From positions 1-47,328 of IMG/VR virus record IMGVR_UViG_3300005264_000007: 47,328 nucleotides of DNA; one strand, given 5' to 3'. Positions 7,479-16,804 of the stretch are shown here, piece by piece (the first letter of the stretch is position 1; each line of letters starts with the position of its first letter). A model generated the notes under the pieces. It saw only the letters and a list, made by a program, of their open reading frames with translations, made no database searches and had not been told where the DNA came from. The position numbers and the translations under genes were made by a program. The stretch comes from a virus.

Positions 7479-9644
7479 TTAATTTCCCACCTTAACAATA
7501 GATACAGTATTGTAAGATCCGCTTGGCACTAACGGTAATGTTGCATCAGATAGTTGGTATATTTGGATATAAATAGTATCTCCTTCTGATAGTTCGACTG
7601 AAGCGGATACGACCATACTATTTCTTATGTCACTCCCAGATCCATCACTTGAGCAAGGTTGCCAATAACAAGTACATACATTGTTCCCCCCTGCTATAAT
7701 CCTTAAATTTGCGTATTCTGGAAGTTCCCACCCAGACCCATACATAACTGCATTGGCATTAATAGCATAAATTCCATCACTAGGAACCGTATAGATCCCT
7801 GTAGTAGGATTGAACGAACCTGTCCTATCATATATTTTATCTTCAAATATAATTGTTTGGATAGAATTGTATGCTATTGATTGCCCTGAATCTGTAGCGT
7901 ACTTTGCTCCAACTACACTAGGAACCGCCGCCAAATATCTTGAGCTTACTGGGTCTGCCCATGTTGGTTTTGAGTCTAGTTCTACATCTCCCGAAAAAGA
8001 CCATAGAGTGTCAGAGGCGTTAGCGTTAATTAATATTTTGCTATTACTAGTTGTCGTTATCGCAAATTCAACTATAGCAGTTCCTAGTAGTGGCGATGCT
8101 CCTATATCTTGATTATAGTCTGCAAAAGTCACACCTGAAAAATCTAGGTTTGGAGCTGCTGTTGCTGAGCTATAAGCTCCTCTTATCCTGAACTTTAAAG
8201 AAGGAACGTTATTCGCATCAGTATAGTACATTCCTCTAGCAGTTCCAGTTGTCCAATTAGAATCAGTAACTGTAATATCAACCCATTTTGGTGCTGTCAT
8301 CGGAGTAACTACGTTTTCGCTAGTTGCAGACCATCCCGTAATTGGTGCAGTGTAACGATAAGCTAATTGATCTCCATTTGCCCAAGTGATAGGTACTGTA
8401 TTTGAATAGGCTGAATTATCATCTCTAATTCTTATAGAGTTAGAGTCAACATAATACACTCTGTGCCCTGCTGCAATTTTCCCAGTTCCTGCATCTGATA
8501 CCATTCCGATACCAATATTTCCTATGTCAGTATCATTGCTAACCATTTTGGCAGCATCAAAGGTTAATCCTGTCGGTAAGTCTATAGTCAATTGAACTGC
8601 ATCTGGTGCACCAGTAAGACTTGCAGTTCCAGATACTTCAATTGAATCTCCAACTCTTCTATAAAAAGCAGAATGAGTAGTGTTTGTAATCCAATTACTA
8701 GATGGAGTAAAAGCTTCCCAATCTGTAGTGTTAGATAAATTATGTGTTGCTAATGCTTGAGTAACCAGTATATTACTAACCATCAATTCAACAGTTGTTG
8801 TACTGCTCTGACATTGCCAACCAAACTCAACTTCTGTGCAATCAAGTGGAATAAAGTTCCCTGTTGACCAGATAGTCCCTGTGTTGTTTGAGTTGTAAAA
8901 TGCTTCCATGTCAAAGTAATTAATCTGACCTGCACTTGCACCGTCTTTAATCTTTGCCCAAAACCTAAAGTCGTTGTCTATTGTTGTTGAATTGTTCTTA
9001 TAGTTAAACTGAAAACCTCTCTCTCCACCTCTATAACCAAGTGCAATTGACTTAGTGAAGCCCCAATAATCATTCGTCCCGTCTGCATCAGGGTTGTATT
9101 TAATTACAACATCACCTGTAAGCAAGTCTGCTGCTGTTGTTGAAAGAGTTAGTGAGCTTGCTGTAATCGTACCGCCACCGTCACCATCTGCATTTCTTCC
9201 TGTTAAATCAATATCTGCTAGGTCAATATCGTCTACATTGATTAAGTGTATTGTGTCTGCATCACCGCCTGCACCACCACCGCCAACTTCTGCCAAAGCA
9301 CCATCAATCACTTGATACATCTTCTTTTCAACAGTCGCAAAACAGAGTTGTCCATTTGCTGCTGTACTTGCATAAGTGACTAAGCTTGCTTTGGTTCCTT
9401 GTTTAACGTCTAACCTTGATGGAGTAACTATTGATGGAGAGTTTAAAACAGGTGAAGTCATTGTCTTCACGCCTGTAATATTCTGTGCCCTTGTTGTACT
9501 GACTAAAGCAGTTGGGCCCACATCATCTTCATAGGCAACCACGTTTGGAGTTACGTCATACCAGACCCTTGCTTCTTCTGAGTCAGCTGGTGTGCCTGCT
9601 ACAAGTTCAAGTAATGCTTTCTTGAGTTGTCCAAAAAGTTTCAT
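7479..9644 (-). CDS. Tail fibre/adhesin with C1q-like C-terminal domain, 721 aa
   Basis: A short basic N-terminal helix (MKLFGQLKKALLELV) precedes an anchor region and a Gly/Asp-rich linker (VGGGGAGGDAD, near residue 120). Two or more beta-sandwich modules follow. The last 140 residues have the C1q/TNF-like pattern: SFNPTTGIYTVPSDGIYAINANAVM, with LSEGDTIYIQIYQL later and VSIVKVGN at the end. C1q-like trimeric heads are common at the tips of phage adhesins and contact the host surface. The neighbouring collar-domain protein and fibre support a receptor-binding role. Confidence 0.75.
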   Translation of the reverse strand: MKLFGQLKKALLELVAGTPADSEEARVWYDVTPNVVAYEDDVGPTALVSTTRAQNITGVKTMTSPVLNSPSIVTPSRLDVKQGTKASLVTYASTAANGQLCFATVEKKMYQVIDGALAEVGGGGAGGDADTIHLINVDDIDLADIDLTGRNADGDGGGTITASSLTLSTTAADLLTGDVVIKYNPDADGTNDYWGFTKSIALGYRGGERGFQFNYKNNSTTIDNDFRFWAKIKDGASAGQINYFDMEAFYNSNNTGTIWSTGNFIPLDCTEVEFGWQCQSSTTTVELMVSNILVTQALATHNLSNTTDWEAFTPSSNWITNTTHSAFYRRVGDSIEVSGTASLTGAPDAVQLTIDLPTGLTFDAAKMVSNDTDIGNIGIGMVSDAGTGKIAAGHRVYYVDSNSIRIRDDNSAYSNTVPITWANGDQLAYRYTAPITGWSATSENVVTPMTAPKWVDITVTDSNWTTGTARGMYYTDANNVPSLKFRIRGAYSSATAAPNLDFSGVTFADYNQDIGASPLLGTAIVEFAITTTSNSKILINANASDTLWSFSGDVELDSKPTWADPVSSRYLAAVPSVVGAKYATDSGQSIAYNSIQTIIFEDKIYDRTGSFNPTTGIYTVPSDGIYAINANAVMYGSGWELPEYANLRIIAGGNNVCTCYWQPCSSDGSGSDIRNSMVVSASVELSEGDTIYIQIYQLSDATLPLVPSGSYNTVSIVKVGN

Positions 9645-9647
9645 AAT

Positions 9648-10295
9648 CTACCTATTTATTTTAATGAAGTAATTAACTACTGTGTAAGCTGGTGCTGTTT
9701 CGTTATCAAATCCTGCCAGACTGTGGTTGTGTGACGTATTGCTAGATGTTGCCGTTGCTACAGATGATTGCGAAGCCGATAAAACATCATTTATTGTGCC
9801 TGATGCATATTGCTGAGCTTGTGCTGCTGTATCTGTTTTAGTGTAATTATGTGTATGAGGTACAGAAGTTGCACCTACCGCTATTACTGCCCTAGACTGT
9901 CCAGTTTTATGTATTTGTGTACTACCTATAGTAAGATCACCATTTGGATCTTTATCACCATCAGTTCTACCGTTGTTCTTACCTCTAAGGAATCGTCCTC
10001 TAAGGTCTGGTATATTAGACTCACTTGTAATTGTATTATAATCTGTACCTGCTGCACTTACACCATTAGCAAGAACCCAAGTATCATCAAATTCAGCTTG
10101 GTATTGAGCAAGTGTAAGCATTGATGTTCTAATTTCACCAACCGCATGTCCCATAACTACAGGTTTTTTACTAGCGTTACCAACATACATTTTACTGTTA
10201 GTTGACAGAAGTAATATCCTTCCAACCGCTACTGTTGCAGGTAATGAACTGACAAGCTCAATCGCTGCGTTCTCTAAAACATCATTTACTTTCAT
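9648..10295 (-). CDS. Tail collar-domain protein (receptor-binding tip), 215 aa
   Basis: The middle carries the phage tail-collar signature. DTWVLANG is followed by IPDLRGRFLRGKN (about residues 95-110), then a Gly/His-rich part with PHTHNY and HNHSLAG motifs. The end is ETAPAYTVVNYFIKINR, the usual closing strand of T4 gp12-like and Mu/lambda collar proteins, where the paired His residues bind metal in the needle. The ATG overlaps the stop of the 701-residue fibre gene by four bases, so the two are co-translated and probably act in the same fibre. Confidence 0.85.
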   Translation of the reverse strand: MKVNDVLENAAIELVSSLPATVAVGRILLLSTNSKMYVGNASKKPVVMGHAVGEIRTSMLTLAQYQAEFDDTWVLANGVSAAGTDYNTITSESNIPDLRGRFLRGKNNGRTDGDKDPNGDLTIGSTQIHKTGQSRAVIAVGATSVPHTHNYTKTDTAAQAQQYASGTINDVLSASQSSVATATSSNTSHNHSLAGFDNETAPAYTVVNYFIKINR

Positions 10296-12397
10296 AACTG
10301 AATACCTATTAGCCTATAATTGCCTGCTGTTAAATCTATGTCTGTGCTTACTGTTACATGTGTTTGAGATTTTGAAATCTCTACTGCAAGAACTAAATCG
10401 CTGCTGTCACATAGCTGCCATAAAGCGTTTCTAGCATCACTAATACTTGCTGATACATCTATTGCTGAACCTAGTTCAACATTAGTTTTGAGTGAGTTGT
10501 AAGTGTTGTGACCAATCTTTTGGTATGATCCACCTATATCTACGTTCAACTTCTTGTCGTCTGTTGTGTAAACCAATCTACCAATCTTATCTGCTGATGC
10601 CATTGCTGCTAGGTCAGTGGTTAGCTTGTTTTCAATCCTTCCACCTATCATCTCTCCCCAAAGGTAGAAATTGTTGAACCTAAGGGCAACCTCGCCTACG
10701 TTAAGCAACTTATCATTCGCTGGTGTGATTGCACCATCTTTTACATTAAGCCCCTCAGTCGCCCCAATTCGGCTTCTAAGTAGTAGTGTTTGAGTGGTAA
10801 GCGTTCCTCCATGAACGATTTGTCCACCCACTCTGCCATTCAACATAGCAAATTGTGTATGGCCGGCATCATCAGTAGTTATTCCACTTATATCTCCATG
10901 TGCGAATAAACTAGTGATTGCTGAACCTAGGAATTTAGAACTAGCGGAGTCCCAACGGAGGACATCGTTATCGGAAACTCCTGTAACTTGTCCTGAATCC
11001 CTGTAAGCACCAGACCTGTATTTGATTAATTCAGCAATAGTGAATGTTTCTGACCCATTCTGTATGCTGTTTTTTATAAATAAGCTTCCAATAGTTTTAG
11101 TTGCTGTACCAATGTTAGTTGTATTATCTAGCAATGGAACTATTGGAGCGTTAATCTCTATCAAGTCAGACGAATAAAGCTTATTACCGTCAAGTGTTAG
11201 TTTGGAAGTTAGAAACCTCCCTGATGTTAGGTCTGTACTGAATGTACCACTTAGACCAGTCATGTTTGAATTAAGCTTTATTACCTGTCCTGCTGTAGCT
11301 TCCAGTTCTAAATCTGTCAAAGCTGCATCTGTATATACTTTATTAGCGTCAATCTTTACGTTATCAATCTGTAAAAATCCTGCTGAGAGTGAACCTGTTG
11401 TGAATGAACCTGTTGTTGTTAAATTTTCATCACCAAAGCTGATAGCACCAGAAACAGAGGTTATTGAACCTCCCCCTATTGCTATATCACTCCCAAATAA
11501 AGCAGACAGTGAGCTAAATGATCCTGTCGTCCCTAAGTTCTCATCACCAAAATCAATACTACCTTTGTTTGAAGTAATACTTGACCCTGTTAGTGTAAGA
11601 ATATCTGTAAGATCATCAACTGTTATGCCACTTCCTTTCAGTGCAGCACCAGTAATATTACCAGTGGTAAGCAGATTGTTAGCAGCAAATTGAAGGTTAT
11701 TATGGCTGTCAGAAATGATGGTTCTTGTTCCATCACTTTCGATAGTGCAAGTGCCTGTCCCAATAAATAGTCGTTTGATGTAAGCATCGTTAAACTTTAA
11801 AGCTGCAGTTCCAATGTCTAGAACTTCATTTTCTGTTGGTCTTAAACTATCATCTACTTGAATATACCCAGTTCTTCCAGCTATATCACCATTGTTAGCG
11901 TGTAGTGTTAGGTTCTCATTAGCTAAAGCACCGCCAAACAAGTGTTGACCTGCATCTATCCCTGCCAGTGGCAGTTCAGTGTCAGGATCATAATCTGTGT
12001 TACCGTACTTCCTTGGATAAAGGAATTGTGTCTGATCCAGTAAACCAGATAAAACACTATCAACACCCCAATCCATGTCAGCAACTTTCTTCCACTCTTC
12101 TACTGCGTCACCGTCATACTTAAGCCACATATAACCTGCAGCTTTACCGTCACCATCATCATTGACTATTCTATAGTCATTAAGTGAATTGCCTGCAGCA
12201 GGTAGATCCGCTACTAAGTCAACAGCAGGCTTGGTATTCGGGCTAAGTACAGCAGATATATAATCAAGTGCAGTAGCAATGTTATTGACATCAGCAGGCA
12301 GGCTAGGGTTGTTATAAGGTAAACTAGACAAACTATGCTGTAATATGTGTTGCGTTTCATTGAATATCTTGAATCTAAAGTGTTCGTGTACTGACAT
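10292..12397 (-). CDS. Long tail fibre protein with repeats, 701 aa
   Basis: The N-terminal 120 residues hold a virion-binding region with the GYMWLKYDGDAVEEWKKVADMDWG segment that often caps fibre anchors. The central shaft has repeats. Two copies of a GSI-FGDENL-TTGSF unit lie around residues 280 and 320. The segments DIGTAALKFNDAYIKRLFIG, NIGTATKTIGSLFIKN and NVGEVALRFNNFYLWGEMIG are three copies of another unit. These are typical of trimeric beta-helical shafts. The C-terminus (LRSRIG..., NYRLIGIQL) is probably the tip. An AGGAT ribosome site precedes the start. Confidence 0.8.
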   Translation of the reverse strand: MSVHEHFRFKIFNETQHILQHSLSSLPYNNPSLPADVNNIATALDYISAVLSPNTKPAVDLVADLPAAGNSLNDYRIVNDDGDGKAAGYMWLKYDGDAVEEWKKVADMDWGVDSVLSGLLDQTQFLYPRKYGNTDYDPDTELPLAGIDAGQHLFGGALANENLTLHANNGDIAGRTGYIQVDDSLRPTENEVLDIGTAALKFNDAYIKRLFIGTGTCTIESDGTRTIISDSHNNLQFAANNLLTTGNITGAALKGSGITVDDLTDILTLTGSSITSNKGSIDFGDENLGTTGSFSSLSALFGSDIAIGGGSITSVSGAISFGDENLTTTGSFTTGSLSAGFLQIDNVKIDANKVYTDAALTDLELEATAGQVIKLNSNMTGLSGTFSTDLTSGRFLTSKLTLDGNKLYSSDLIEINAPIVPLLDNTTNIGTATKTIGSLFIKNSIQNGSETFTIAELIKYRSGAYRDSGQVTGVSDNDVLRWDSASSKFLGSAITSLFAHGDISGITTDDAGHTQFAMLNGRVGGQIVHGGTLTTQTLLLRSRIGATEGLNVKDGAITPANDKLLNVGEVALRFNNFYLWGEMIGGRIENKLTTDLAAMASADKIGRLVYTTDDKKLNVDIGGSYQKIGHNTYNSLKTNVELGSAIDVSASISDARNALWQLCDSSDLVLAVEISKSQTHVTVSTDIDLTAGNYRLIGIQL

Positions 12398-12405
12398 AAT
12401 TTATC

Positions 12406-12639
12406 CTAAATATCCCAAGCACTAGACCAAGCTGAGGTACTCTCTTTTGAGTTATCAACATTTGGGCTTGTACCTGTGTAAGTAAACTCAGTTAATAAGC
12501 AAGGATCACCATCTTGAGTAAATGTAGGAGCTTCGTAAAAGTGAGTTGTCCTACCACTACCATCACGTTCAGCATGAGTTTTCATGTGACCTGTCATGAT
12601 TGACTTAATCTGCTCAACCTTACCTATACTATTTTTCAT
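12406..12639 (-). CDS. Small hypothetical protein, 77 aa
   Basis: The start ATG has an AGAGGT ribosome site. The protein begins MKNSIGKVEQIKSIMTGHMKTHAERDG and continues with a beta-like stretch ending in a Trp-rich SAWSSAWDI. It lies between the membrane protein gene and the fibre gene with 8-base spacings. No domain was recognised. Proteins of this look often sit beside fibre genes as small structural adaptors. Confidence 0.65.
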   Translation of the reverse strand: MKNSIGKVEQIKSIMTGHMKTHAERDGSGRTTHFYEAPTFTQDGDPCLLTEFTYTGTSPNVDNSKESTSAWSSAWDI

Positions 12640-12647
12640 AATTACCT

Positions 12648-12878
12648 CTACTTAACTTTATCATTTTTCTCTATCAGATACCAATGGATAACTTCAACCT
12701 TCTGGTAAATCTTGTCTAACTGTATCATGTGCTTGTCTTCATTCTTTTCGAGAGCGTTAACCCTAGAACCTAACTGCCCAATCTCACCTAGTGACAGCAA
12801 CATAAACAATATAGTTGAGGCAACAACAGTGGTTACTATGGCCATTACCGCTTTTCTCATATCACTGGTGAAACTCAT
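12648..12878 (-). CDS. Small membrane protein with coiled-coil tail, holin- or spanin-like candidate, 76 aa
   Basis: A single transmembrane segment (about residues 9-30, VMAIVTTVVASTILFMLLS) is followed by a charged coiled-coil (LGSRVNALEKNEDKHMIQLDKIYQKVE) and a basic end. The start has AGAGGT upstream and overlaps the end of the papain-like hydrolase gene by 17 bases. One-span proteins with such tails next to a cell-wall-type hydrolase are often holins or inner-membrane spanins. It could equally be a structural membrane anchor. The call is by topology and neighbourhood only. Confidence 0.6.
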   Translation of the reverse strand: MSFTSDMRKAVMAIVTTVVASTILFMLLSLGEIGQLGSRVNALEKNEDKHMIQLDKIYQKVEVIHWYLIEKNDKVK

Positions 12879-13389
12879 GTATTACCTCTACATCTGCTTT
12901 AAGTAATTCTACTGGTCTTATTATTTTACTAGTTAAAGGGAAAAAGTCAGGTCTCACTTTGTTATAAATAGTTGCAACTAGCTCAGAGCAATACAGGCTT
13001 GCATCTTCCCAGAAGAATAGCCAATCATAAGGACGACCAATATAGTCGTACATCACTGCTTCAACCATGTCTTTCTCATGCTGTGACATTCCTGCCATCC
13101 TAAAAACCTTATATGAGCTTTTTGTGCTTAGAAATTTATCTATTGGAGTAAGTCTAACCCCATGTGTAGTTGCTTCAAGTACTTCAAAGCCACACTTGCT
13201 GATTATTCCTGCGTGTTTGTACTTACCTCTAATAAATAAATTAGTAAGGCACCATTTCGTTTTTGTTAATATTATAGCGTTTGGATATCTCATCAAGTCT
13301 GTGCGTTCAAACATTTGTAGTCGCCTGCTCCAAGGGATACAGAACATAGCAAAGAACATTCCAATCGCTCTAACTATTTTTAGTTTCAT
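12862..13389 (-). CDS. Permuted papain-like (YiiX/NlpC-P60 superfamily) hydrolase, 175 aa
   Basis: I choose the ATG at 13389, which overlaps the upstream stop as ATGA. An in-frame TTG lies at 13428. Residues 6-20 are hydrophobic (IVRAIGMFFAMFCIPW), a possible membrane anchor. The catalytic pattern of circularly permuted papain-fold enzymes is visible: KYKHAGII with His59, and LYCSELVATIYN with Cys134 about 75 residues later, following GRPYDWLFFW. Such enzymes cut amide or ester bonds in peptidoglycan or lipids. Next to a one-span membrane gene it may act in lysis or in wall penetration as a virion enzyme. Confidence 0.7.
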   Translation of the reverse strand: MKLKIVRAIGMFFAMFCIPWSRRLQMFERTDLMRYPNAIILTKTKWCLTNLFIRGKYKHAGIISKCGFEVLEATTHGVRLTPIDKFLSTKSSYKVFRMAGMSQHEKDMVEAVMYDYIGRPYDWLFFWEDASLYCSELVATIYNKVRPDFFPLTSKIIRPVELLKADVEVIHEFHQ

Positions 13390-13925
13390 AGTGTTGCCAA
13401 AAAAGCATTTAACTCTGCCTTGAACCAAGTAACATCACTACTACATACTTTAGTGAAAACATAAGGAGCTTCTGCTTGGTATGTCGTCCCCCCTATCGTT
13501 TGCTCTGGGAAGCCATTTAATATTCCATGAAGAGTATCAAGCGACCCAGCAAGCATACACATGTAAACTTGAGAATCATGCAATTCTTTCATTGCATCTT
13601 TTAACTCAACTCTTCCCATTTCACCTAATCTTTTGCGATTCATATTGTTGATACTAAACCGTCTTATCATCTTTACACCCCATTCAGTCGTGCAAGTAAG
13701 TGTTTCACAGTCTAATAATTCGCTATCCGTATTCGTGTAAACATCTATGTACGCTTGTAGGCTTGCTTGTTCAGTAGAGGTTAATTCTTGTGATGTTGTA
13801 ATAGTTAAATACTTATTATCTCTGATTAAAATATCAGTAATATAGTACACTATAGAGACTGCGTTTACATATTTCTGTAAATAGGCATCTACAACAATTA
13901 TAGGCATTGTATATGTTAAAACCAT
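13386..13925 (-). CDS. Hypothetical structural-block protein, 179 aa
   Basis: The protein begins MVLTYTMPIIVVDAYLQKYV and contains a LTSTEQASLQAYIDVY segment and a helical middle with MGRVELKDAMKELHDSQVYM. Its end overlaps the papain-like gene by four bases, giving coupled translation. It sits between head-fibre-type genes and the hydrolase. No known domain was recognised. A tail-completion or neck role is possible but unproven. Confidence 0.65.
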   Translation of the reverse strand: MVLTYTMPIIVVDAYLQKYVNAVSIVYYITDILIRDNKYLTITTSQELTSTEQASLQAYIDVYTNTDSELLDCETLTCTTEWGVKMIRRFSINNMNRKRLGEMGRVELKDAMKELHDSQVYMCMLAGSLDTLHGILNGFPEQTIGGTTYQAEAPYVFTKVCSSDVTWFKAELNAFLATL

Positions 13926-13926
13926 A

Positions 13927-14448
13927 CTACACTCTCCATAAAACTAAACTAGCTTCGCGTACTGTCAATATTACATTGGTATTTTCAGTTGAGAAATCTA
14001 AATCTAAATAATCACCACTAGCTAACGTGACTTCTTTTATAAAAAATAAAGGCACTCTATTATTTGCATTTGCATCTTTCACTTCAAGAGATAAGTGCTC
14101 ACCAACTGTTGAACTGTTTTTGGCCAACCTCATTAATACATTGTTGCCTGTACTGCTAGATCTAATTAAAGCATTACAGAAAACTAAATACTTTCCTACC
14201 TTGTCAGAAGGGCATTGAAAGCCATTGTACGTATCCCATGAAGCTCCAGAAGTTGTAAGTATATAATCATCAAAGATAGACAGTGAATAATTTTGACCAA
14301 AGGTAGGCGACTGTTGTGACCGCACAACACCGTTATCATCTTTTGTATAAAGCATTCCTGCTGTAATCCAAAGATAAACCGTTCCTGTAGGAGCATTGCC
14401 AGTTGGTTCACTTCTAACACCAATAACAATTGTACTATTCTCTGCCAT
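13927..14448 (-). CDS. Putative head- or tail-fibre domain protein, 173 aa
   Basis: The protein opens with MAENSTIVIGVRSEPTGNAP and TGTVYLWITAGMLYTKDDNG, the type of anchor seen in phage fibre proteins that bind the capsid or tail. The rest is a compact beta-sandwich (YLVFCNALIRSS, VLMRLAKNSS, EVTLASGDYLDLDFS, ASLVLWRV) of C1q-like pattern. It abuts its neighbours by one or two bases. It may be a short adhesin or decoration protein. Confidence 0.65.
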   Translation of the reverse strand: MAENSTIVIGVRSEPTGNAPTGTVYLWITAGMLYTKDDNGVVRSQQSPTFGQNYSLSIFDDYILTTSGASWDTYNGFQCPSDKVGKYLVFCNALIRSSSTGNNVLMRLAKNSSTVGEHLSLEVKDANANNRVPLFFIKEVTLASGDYLDLDFSTENTNVILTVREASLVLWRV

Positions 14449-14709
14449 TTAAATCACCAAACTTCCCTCAATGGTTAATTGACCATCTATTTCAAATCCA
14501 TCAAAGTTTAAAACTTGATGTCCTTCTGGTATTTTCACTTCTCTATCAACTGGCACTTTAAAGAAAGGGAAGGGCAGTTCCCTCATGTACAACTTAGGCA
14601 CATAATCATCTTTGAATTGCCCTTCGCCTTCATCATTACCAATATGAACGACCTCATCAATGATAAGGCCGTTCTCAAATTCGTTCGCTTTGTCCCAATT
14701 AACTGTCAT
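14449..14709 (-). CDS. Small beta-rich protein, 86 aa
   Basis: The protein is acidic and beta-rich, beginning MTVNWDKANEFENGLIIDEV. It ends with strands typical of trimerising caps (FEIDGQLTIEGSLVI). Its ATG overlaps the stop of the 423-residue fibre gene, and it abuts the next gene. A capping or assembly part of the head-fibre complex is a reasonable guess. No specific family was recognised. Confidence 0.65.
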   Translation of the reverse strand: MTVNWDKANEFENGLIIDEVVHIGNDEGEGQFKDDYVPKLYMRELPFPFFKVPVDREVKIPEGHQVLNFDGFEIDGQLTIEGSLVI

Positions 14710-15980
14710 TAGCTAATTATACTCCTTCTCAATGATCTAACACTTACTGCTGCACTAGCAGAGATGTTAAGATTCATGGCCTGTGCTGCACCAGTTCCAC
14801 TCAATGAAACTGTAAGAGCATAATTAAAAGCTGCTCCAATCTTTAACTTATTAGTAACCGATTCGTCTGTTACTGTTGCATCTGCTGATCCAAAACCATC
14901 ATGTACAGCGTGTACAGCAAGTTGAATACATCTTTCAGGTGCTGAATCAAGGCTTATAAAAACGTCCCAGATTACACCATTAAATGAATCAACTAAAGCT
15001 GAGTCAATAACTGTGATAGTTGTAATGGCATCTTCTGATCCATTAGCTGAAACGGCTTCAATCGCTGTTTCTAATTCTTGAAGGACAACTTTATTTGTCG
15101 ATGAGTCAGTAATTATATCACCAGTGAAAGTTCCATAATTTGTTGCTTCTGCTGCAATACCTGAAGCAGTTTGTAATGCTTGAAGGTCTGTACCTAACTC
15201 TTGAAGGTTAGCTTTTGCACTAGTATTATCCGTAAGGATAGTATCAGTGAAAGTACCCATGTTAACGTCACCTTGAGCAACGCCTAAAGCATCTTCAACA
15301 GCATCAACGTTTCCGTCAATCTTCTGAATTGCAACTTCTACAGTATCACTTGCAGCAACATCACCACTAGAAGCAGCATATCCACTTGAAAGGTTAATAC
15401 CTGTAGCAAGTGACCAGTCAAAGTCAGAAACTTTTACATAGTCTGTACCTGAATAAAATACTAATGCACTATTCTCTTGGCCGGCAGCATCTGGAAGATA
15501 ACTTCTAACAAGCATCATATCGTTGTTAGCTAAAGCATCAAAACCAATATAAGTAATAGTTAGGTCATTACTAGCTATCGCTGAAATCTTACCTAAAACT
15601 TCTGTTCCACCTGAACCGAAAGCAATGAACTCGCCTATTGCGAAATCACCAACAACCATTCCATCATCATCGTCTGAAAGTGCTGTTGCATCTACTGTTG
15701 CGCCTTCTATTGGAGCTACTGTAGCTGTTAAAGCTCTTATCAGTTCTGGTCGCCAATTAATTGATGTTACATCATCAATCGTTGCCATCTTGGTCCACTT
15801 ATCAGTACCAGTTCCAGCAGCGTTCTTTTGGTATAGCTCTCCGTTAGTCCGTTGATACAACGAACCAGCTTCTGCTTCTATACTTGGGATAGCTGAACCA
15901 TGTAAAATCTGAACGCCAACATCACTGTCAACACCAGTTACATGAATTCCACCTTCTAATCTAAATAAATCTCTACTCAT
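14709..15980 (-). CDS. Head-fibre-like protein with ~48-residue tandem repeats, 423 aa
   Basis: The N-terminus (MSRDLFRLEGGIHVTG) leads into a GSLYQRTNGELYQKN anchor unit often found in phage fibres. Around residues 215-310 there are two copies of a repeat of the form MGTFTDTILTDN followed by LQELGTDLQAL, then YGTFTGDIITDS and LQELETAIEAV. This gives a coiled trimeric shaft. The C-terminus is a beta-rich cap. The place directly after capsid decoration genes suggests a fibre attached to the head or neck. The repeat type is common in marine and gut phages. Confidence 0.75.
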   Translation of the reverse strand: MSRDLFRLEGGIHVTGVDSDVGVQILHGSAIPSIEAEAGSLYQRTNGELYQKNAAGTGTDKWTKMATIDDVTSINWRPELIRALTATVAPIEGATVDATALSDDDDGMVVGDFAIGEFIAFGSGGTEVLGKISAIASNDLTITYIGFDALANNDMMLVRSYLPDAAGQENSALVFYSGTDYVKVSDFDWSLATGINLSSGYAASSGDVAASDTVEVAIQKIDGNVDAVEDALGVAQGDVNMGTFTDTILTDNTSAKANLQELGTDLQALQTASGIAAEATNYGTFTGDIITDSSTNKVVLQELETAIEAVSANGSEDAITTITVIDSALVDSFNGVIWDVFISLDSAPERCIQLAVHAVHDGFGSADATVTDESVTNKLKIGAAFNYALTVSLSGTGAAQAMNLNISASAAVSVRSLRRSIIS

Positions 15981-15996
15981 TTAACTCTCCTTGTTT

Positions 15997-16380
15997 CTAA
16001 AGTATCAAATATGCAATATTAACACTTAAATCATAAGACTCACTTGTTGATATTACAACTTTCATTATACTACCAACTATCATCGGGGTCACCACAAGAT
16101 TAATTACACTTCCAGTTTTATTGGAAACTACATCTTTTAACGTGGCGCCTATCTTAACCACCTTTAGGTTAAGTGACTTTGTGACTAATTCCGTATCGTT
16201 CCAGACTGTTATTACATAGTCTGCTGAGTGCAAATCAATTAAAGGTATCTCAATCGTACTAGATGAACTACTTGCAGGTATAGTGAATGAATCACTCTGC
16301 CAAGGTGAGGCACTGGCTAGATCAACTAGCTTCTCCCTACCTGTAGTATTGTGAATACCAATTACTTTATAGTCAGACAT
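15997..16380 (-). CDS. Putative head decoration/structural protein, 127 aa
   Basis: This beta-rich protein begins MSDYKVIGIHNTTGREKLVD and has a Ser-rich loop (PASSSSSTIEIPLIDLH) and alternating hydrophobic strands to the end (VNIAYLIL). It lies one base from the DUF2190-like gene. The head-proximal location and strand pattern suggest an outer capsid or fibre-base protein. No enzyme motif is visible. Confidence 0.65.
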   Translation of the reverse strand: MSDYKVIGIHNTTGREKLVDLASASPWQSDSFTIPASSSSSTIEIPLIDLHSADYVITVWNDTELVTKSLNLKVVKIGATLKDVVSNKTGSVINLVVTPMIVGSIMKVVISTSESYDLSVNIAYLIL

Positions 16381-16381
16381 T

Positions 16382-16804
16382 TTATATCTCTATTGGTTCA
16401 TAAATTTGTATTAAAACACTTGCCCCATATCCTACACCAACCCTCGTTCTATATCCAGATGGAGGCATAGTAGTTCTCGATGTTCCATTCGCACCAAGAT
16501 ATAAAATTGTGTTTATTGGTCTACTTGGGATAAAGCTGTACTCTGCCCTACCCATTAAAACTATATCTATCTCGTCTCCAAGGTTACCACCAGTAACTGC
16601 CATACCGTAAACTGTTGCCAATGCTTCAACAGCATATTGCCCTAGAGATACGTTTGTTTCACTTGTTAATGCAACCCAACTACCTGCTGTAATTGTCTCG
16701 TCACATATCTTACTGTCTATTAAAAGTTTCGCTGAATCAGCAACTAAACCGTCTTCGCCTAGGCCGGGCCCTACAATGTCACCAATGCGAATTATGCCTT
16801 TCAA
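16382..16804 (-). CDS. Capsid decoration (cement) protein, DUF2190-like, 140 aa
   Basis: The pattern is that of small beta-barrel capsid cement proteins: TAGSWVALTSE, a conserved VYGMAVTGGNLGDEIDIVL, then SRPINTILYLGANG, and finally SGYRTRVGVGYGASVLIQIY. In that family this order reads as reset of a control value, start of the oligomer surface, and loop, and it stabilises the capsid lattice. It is two genes downstream of the major capsid gene, past a terminator. The family call is by pattern recognition. Confidence 0.65.
   Translation of the reverse strand: MKGIIRIGDIVGPGLGEDGLVADSAKLLIDSKICDETITAGSWVALTSETNVSLGQYAVEALATVYGMAVTGGNLGDEIDIVLMGRAEYSFIPSRPINTILYLGANGTSRTTMPPSGYRTRVGVGYGASVLIQIYEPIEI

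Noticed and set aside
11202-11693. Plus-strand 163-codon frame
   Set aside because: It lies wholly against the repeat shaft of the 701-residue fibre, and its Val/Pro/Ser-rich composition comes from the complementary strand. No ribosome site.
14196-14429. Minus-strand 77-codon frame
   Set aside because: Lies in another phase of the same strand within the 173-residue fibre-type gene, which has better start and composition.
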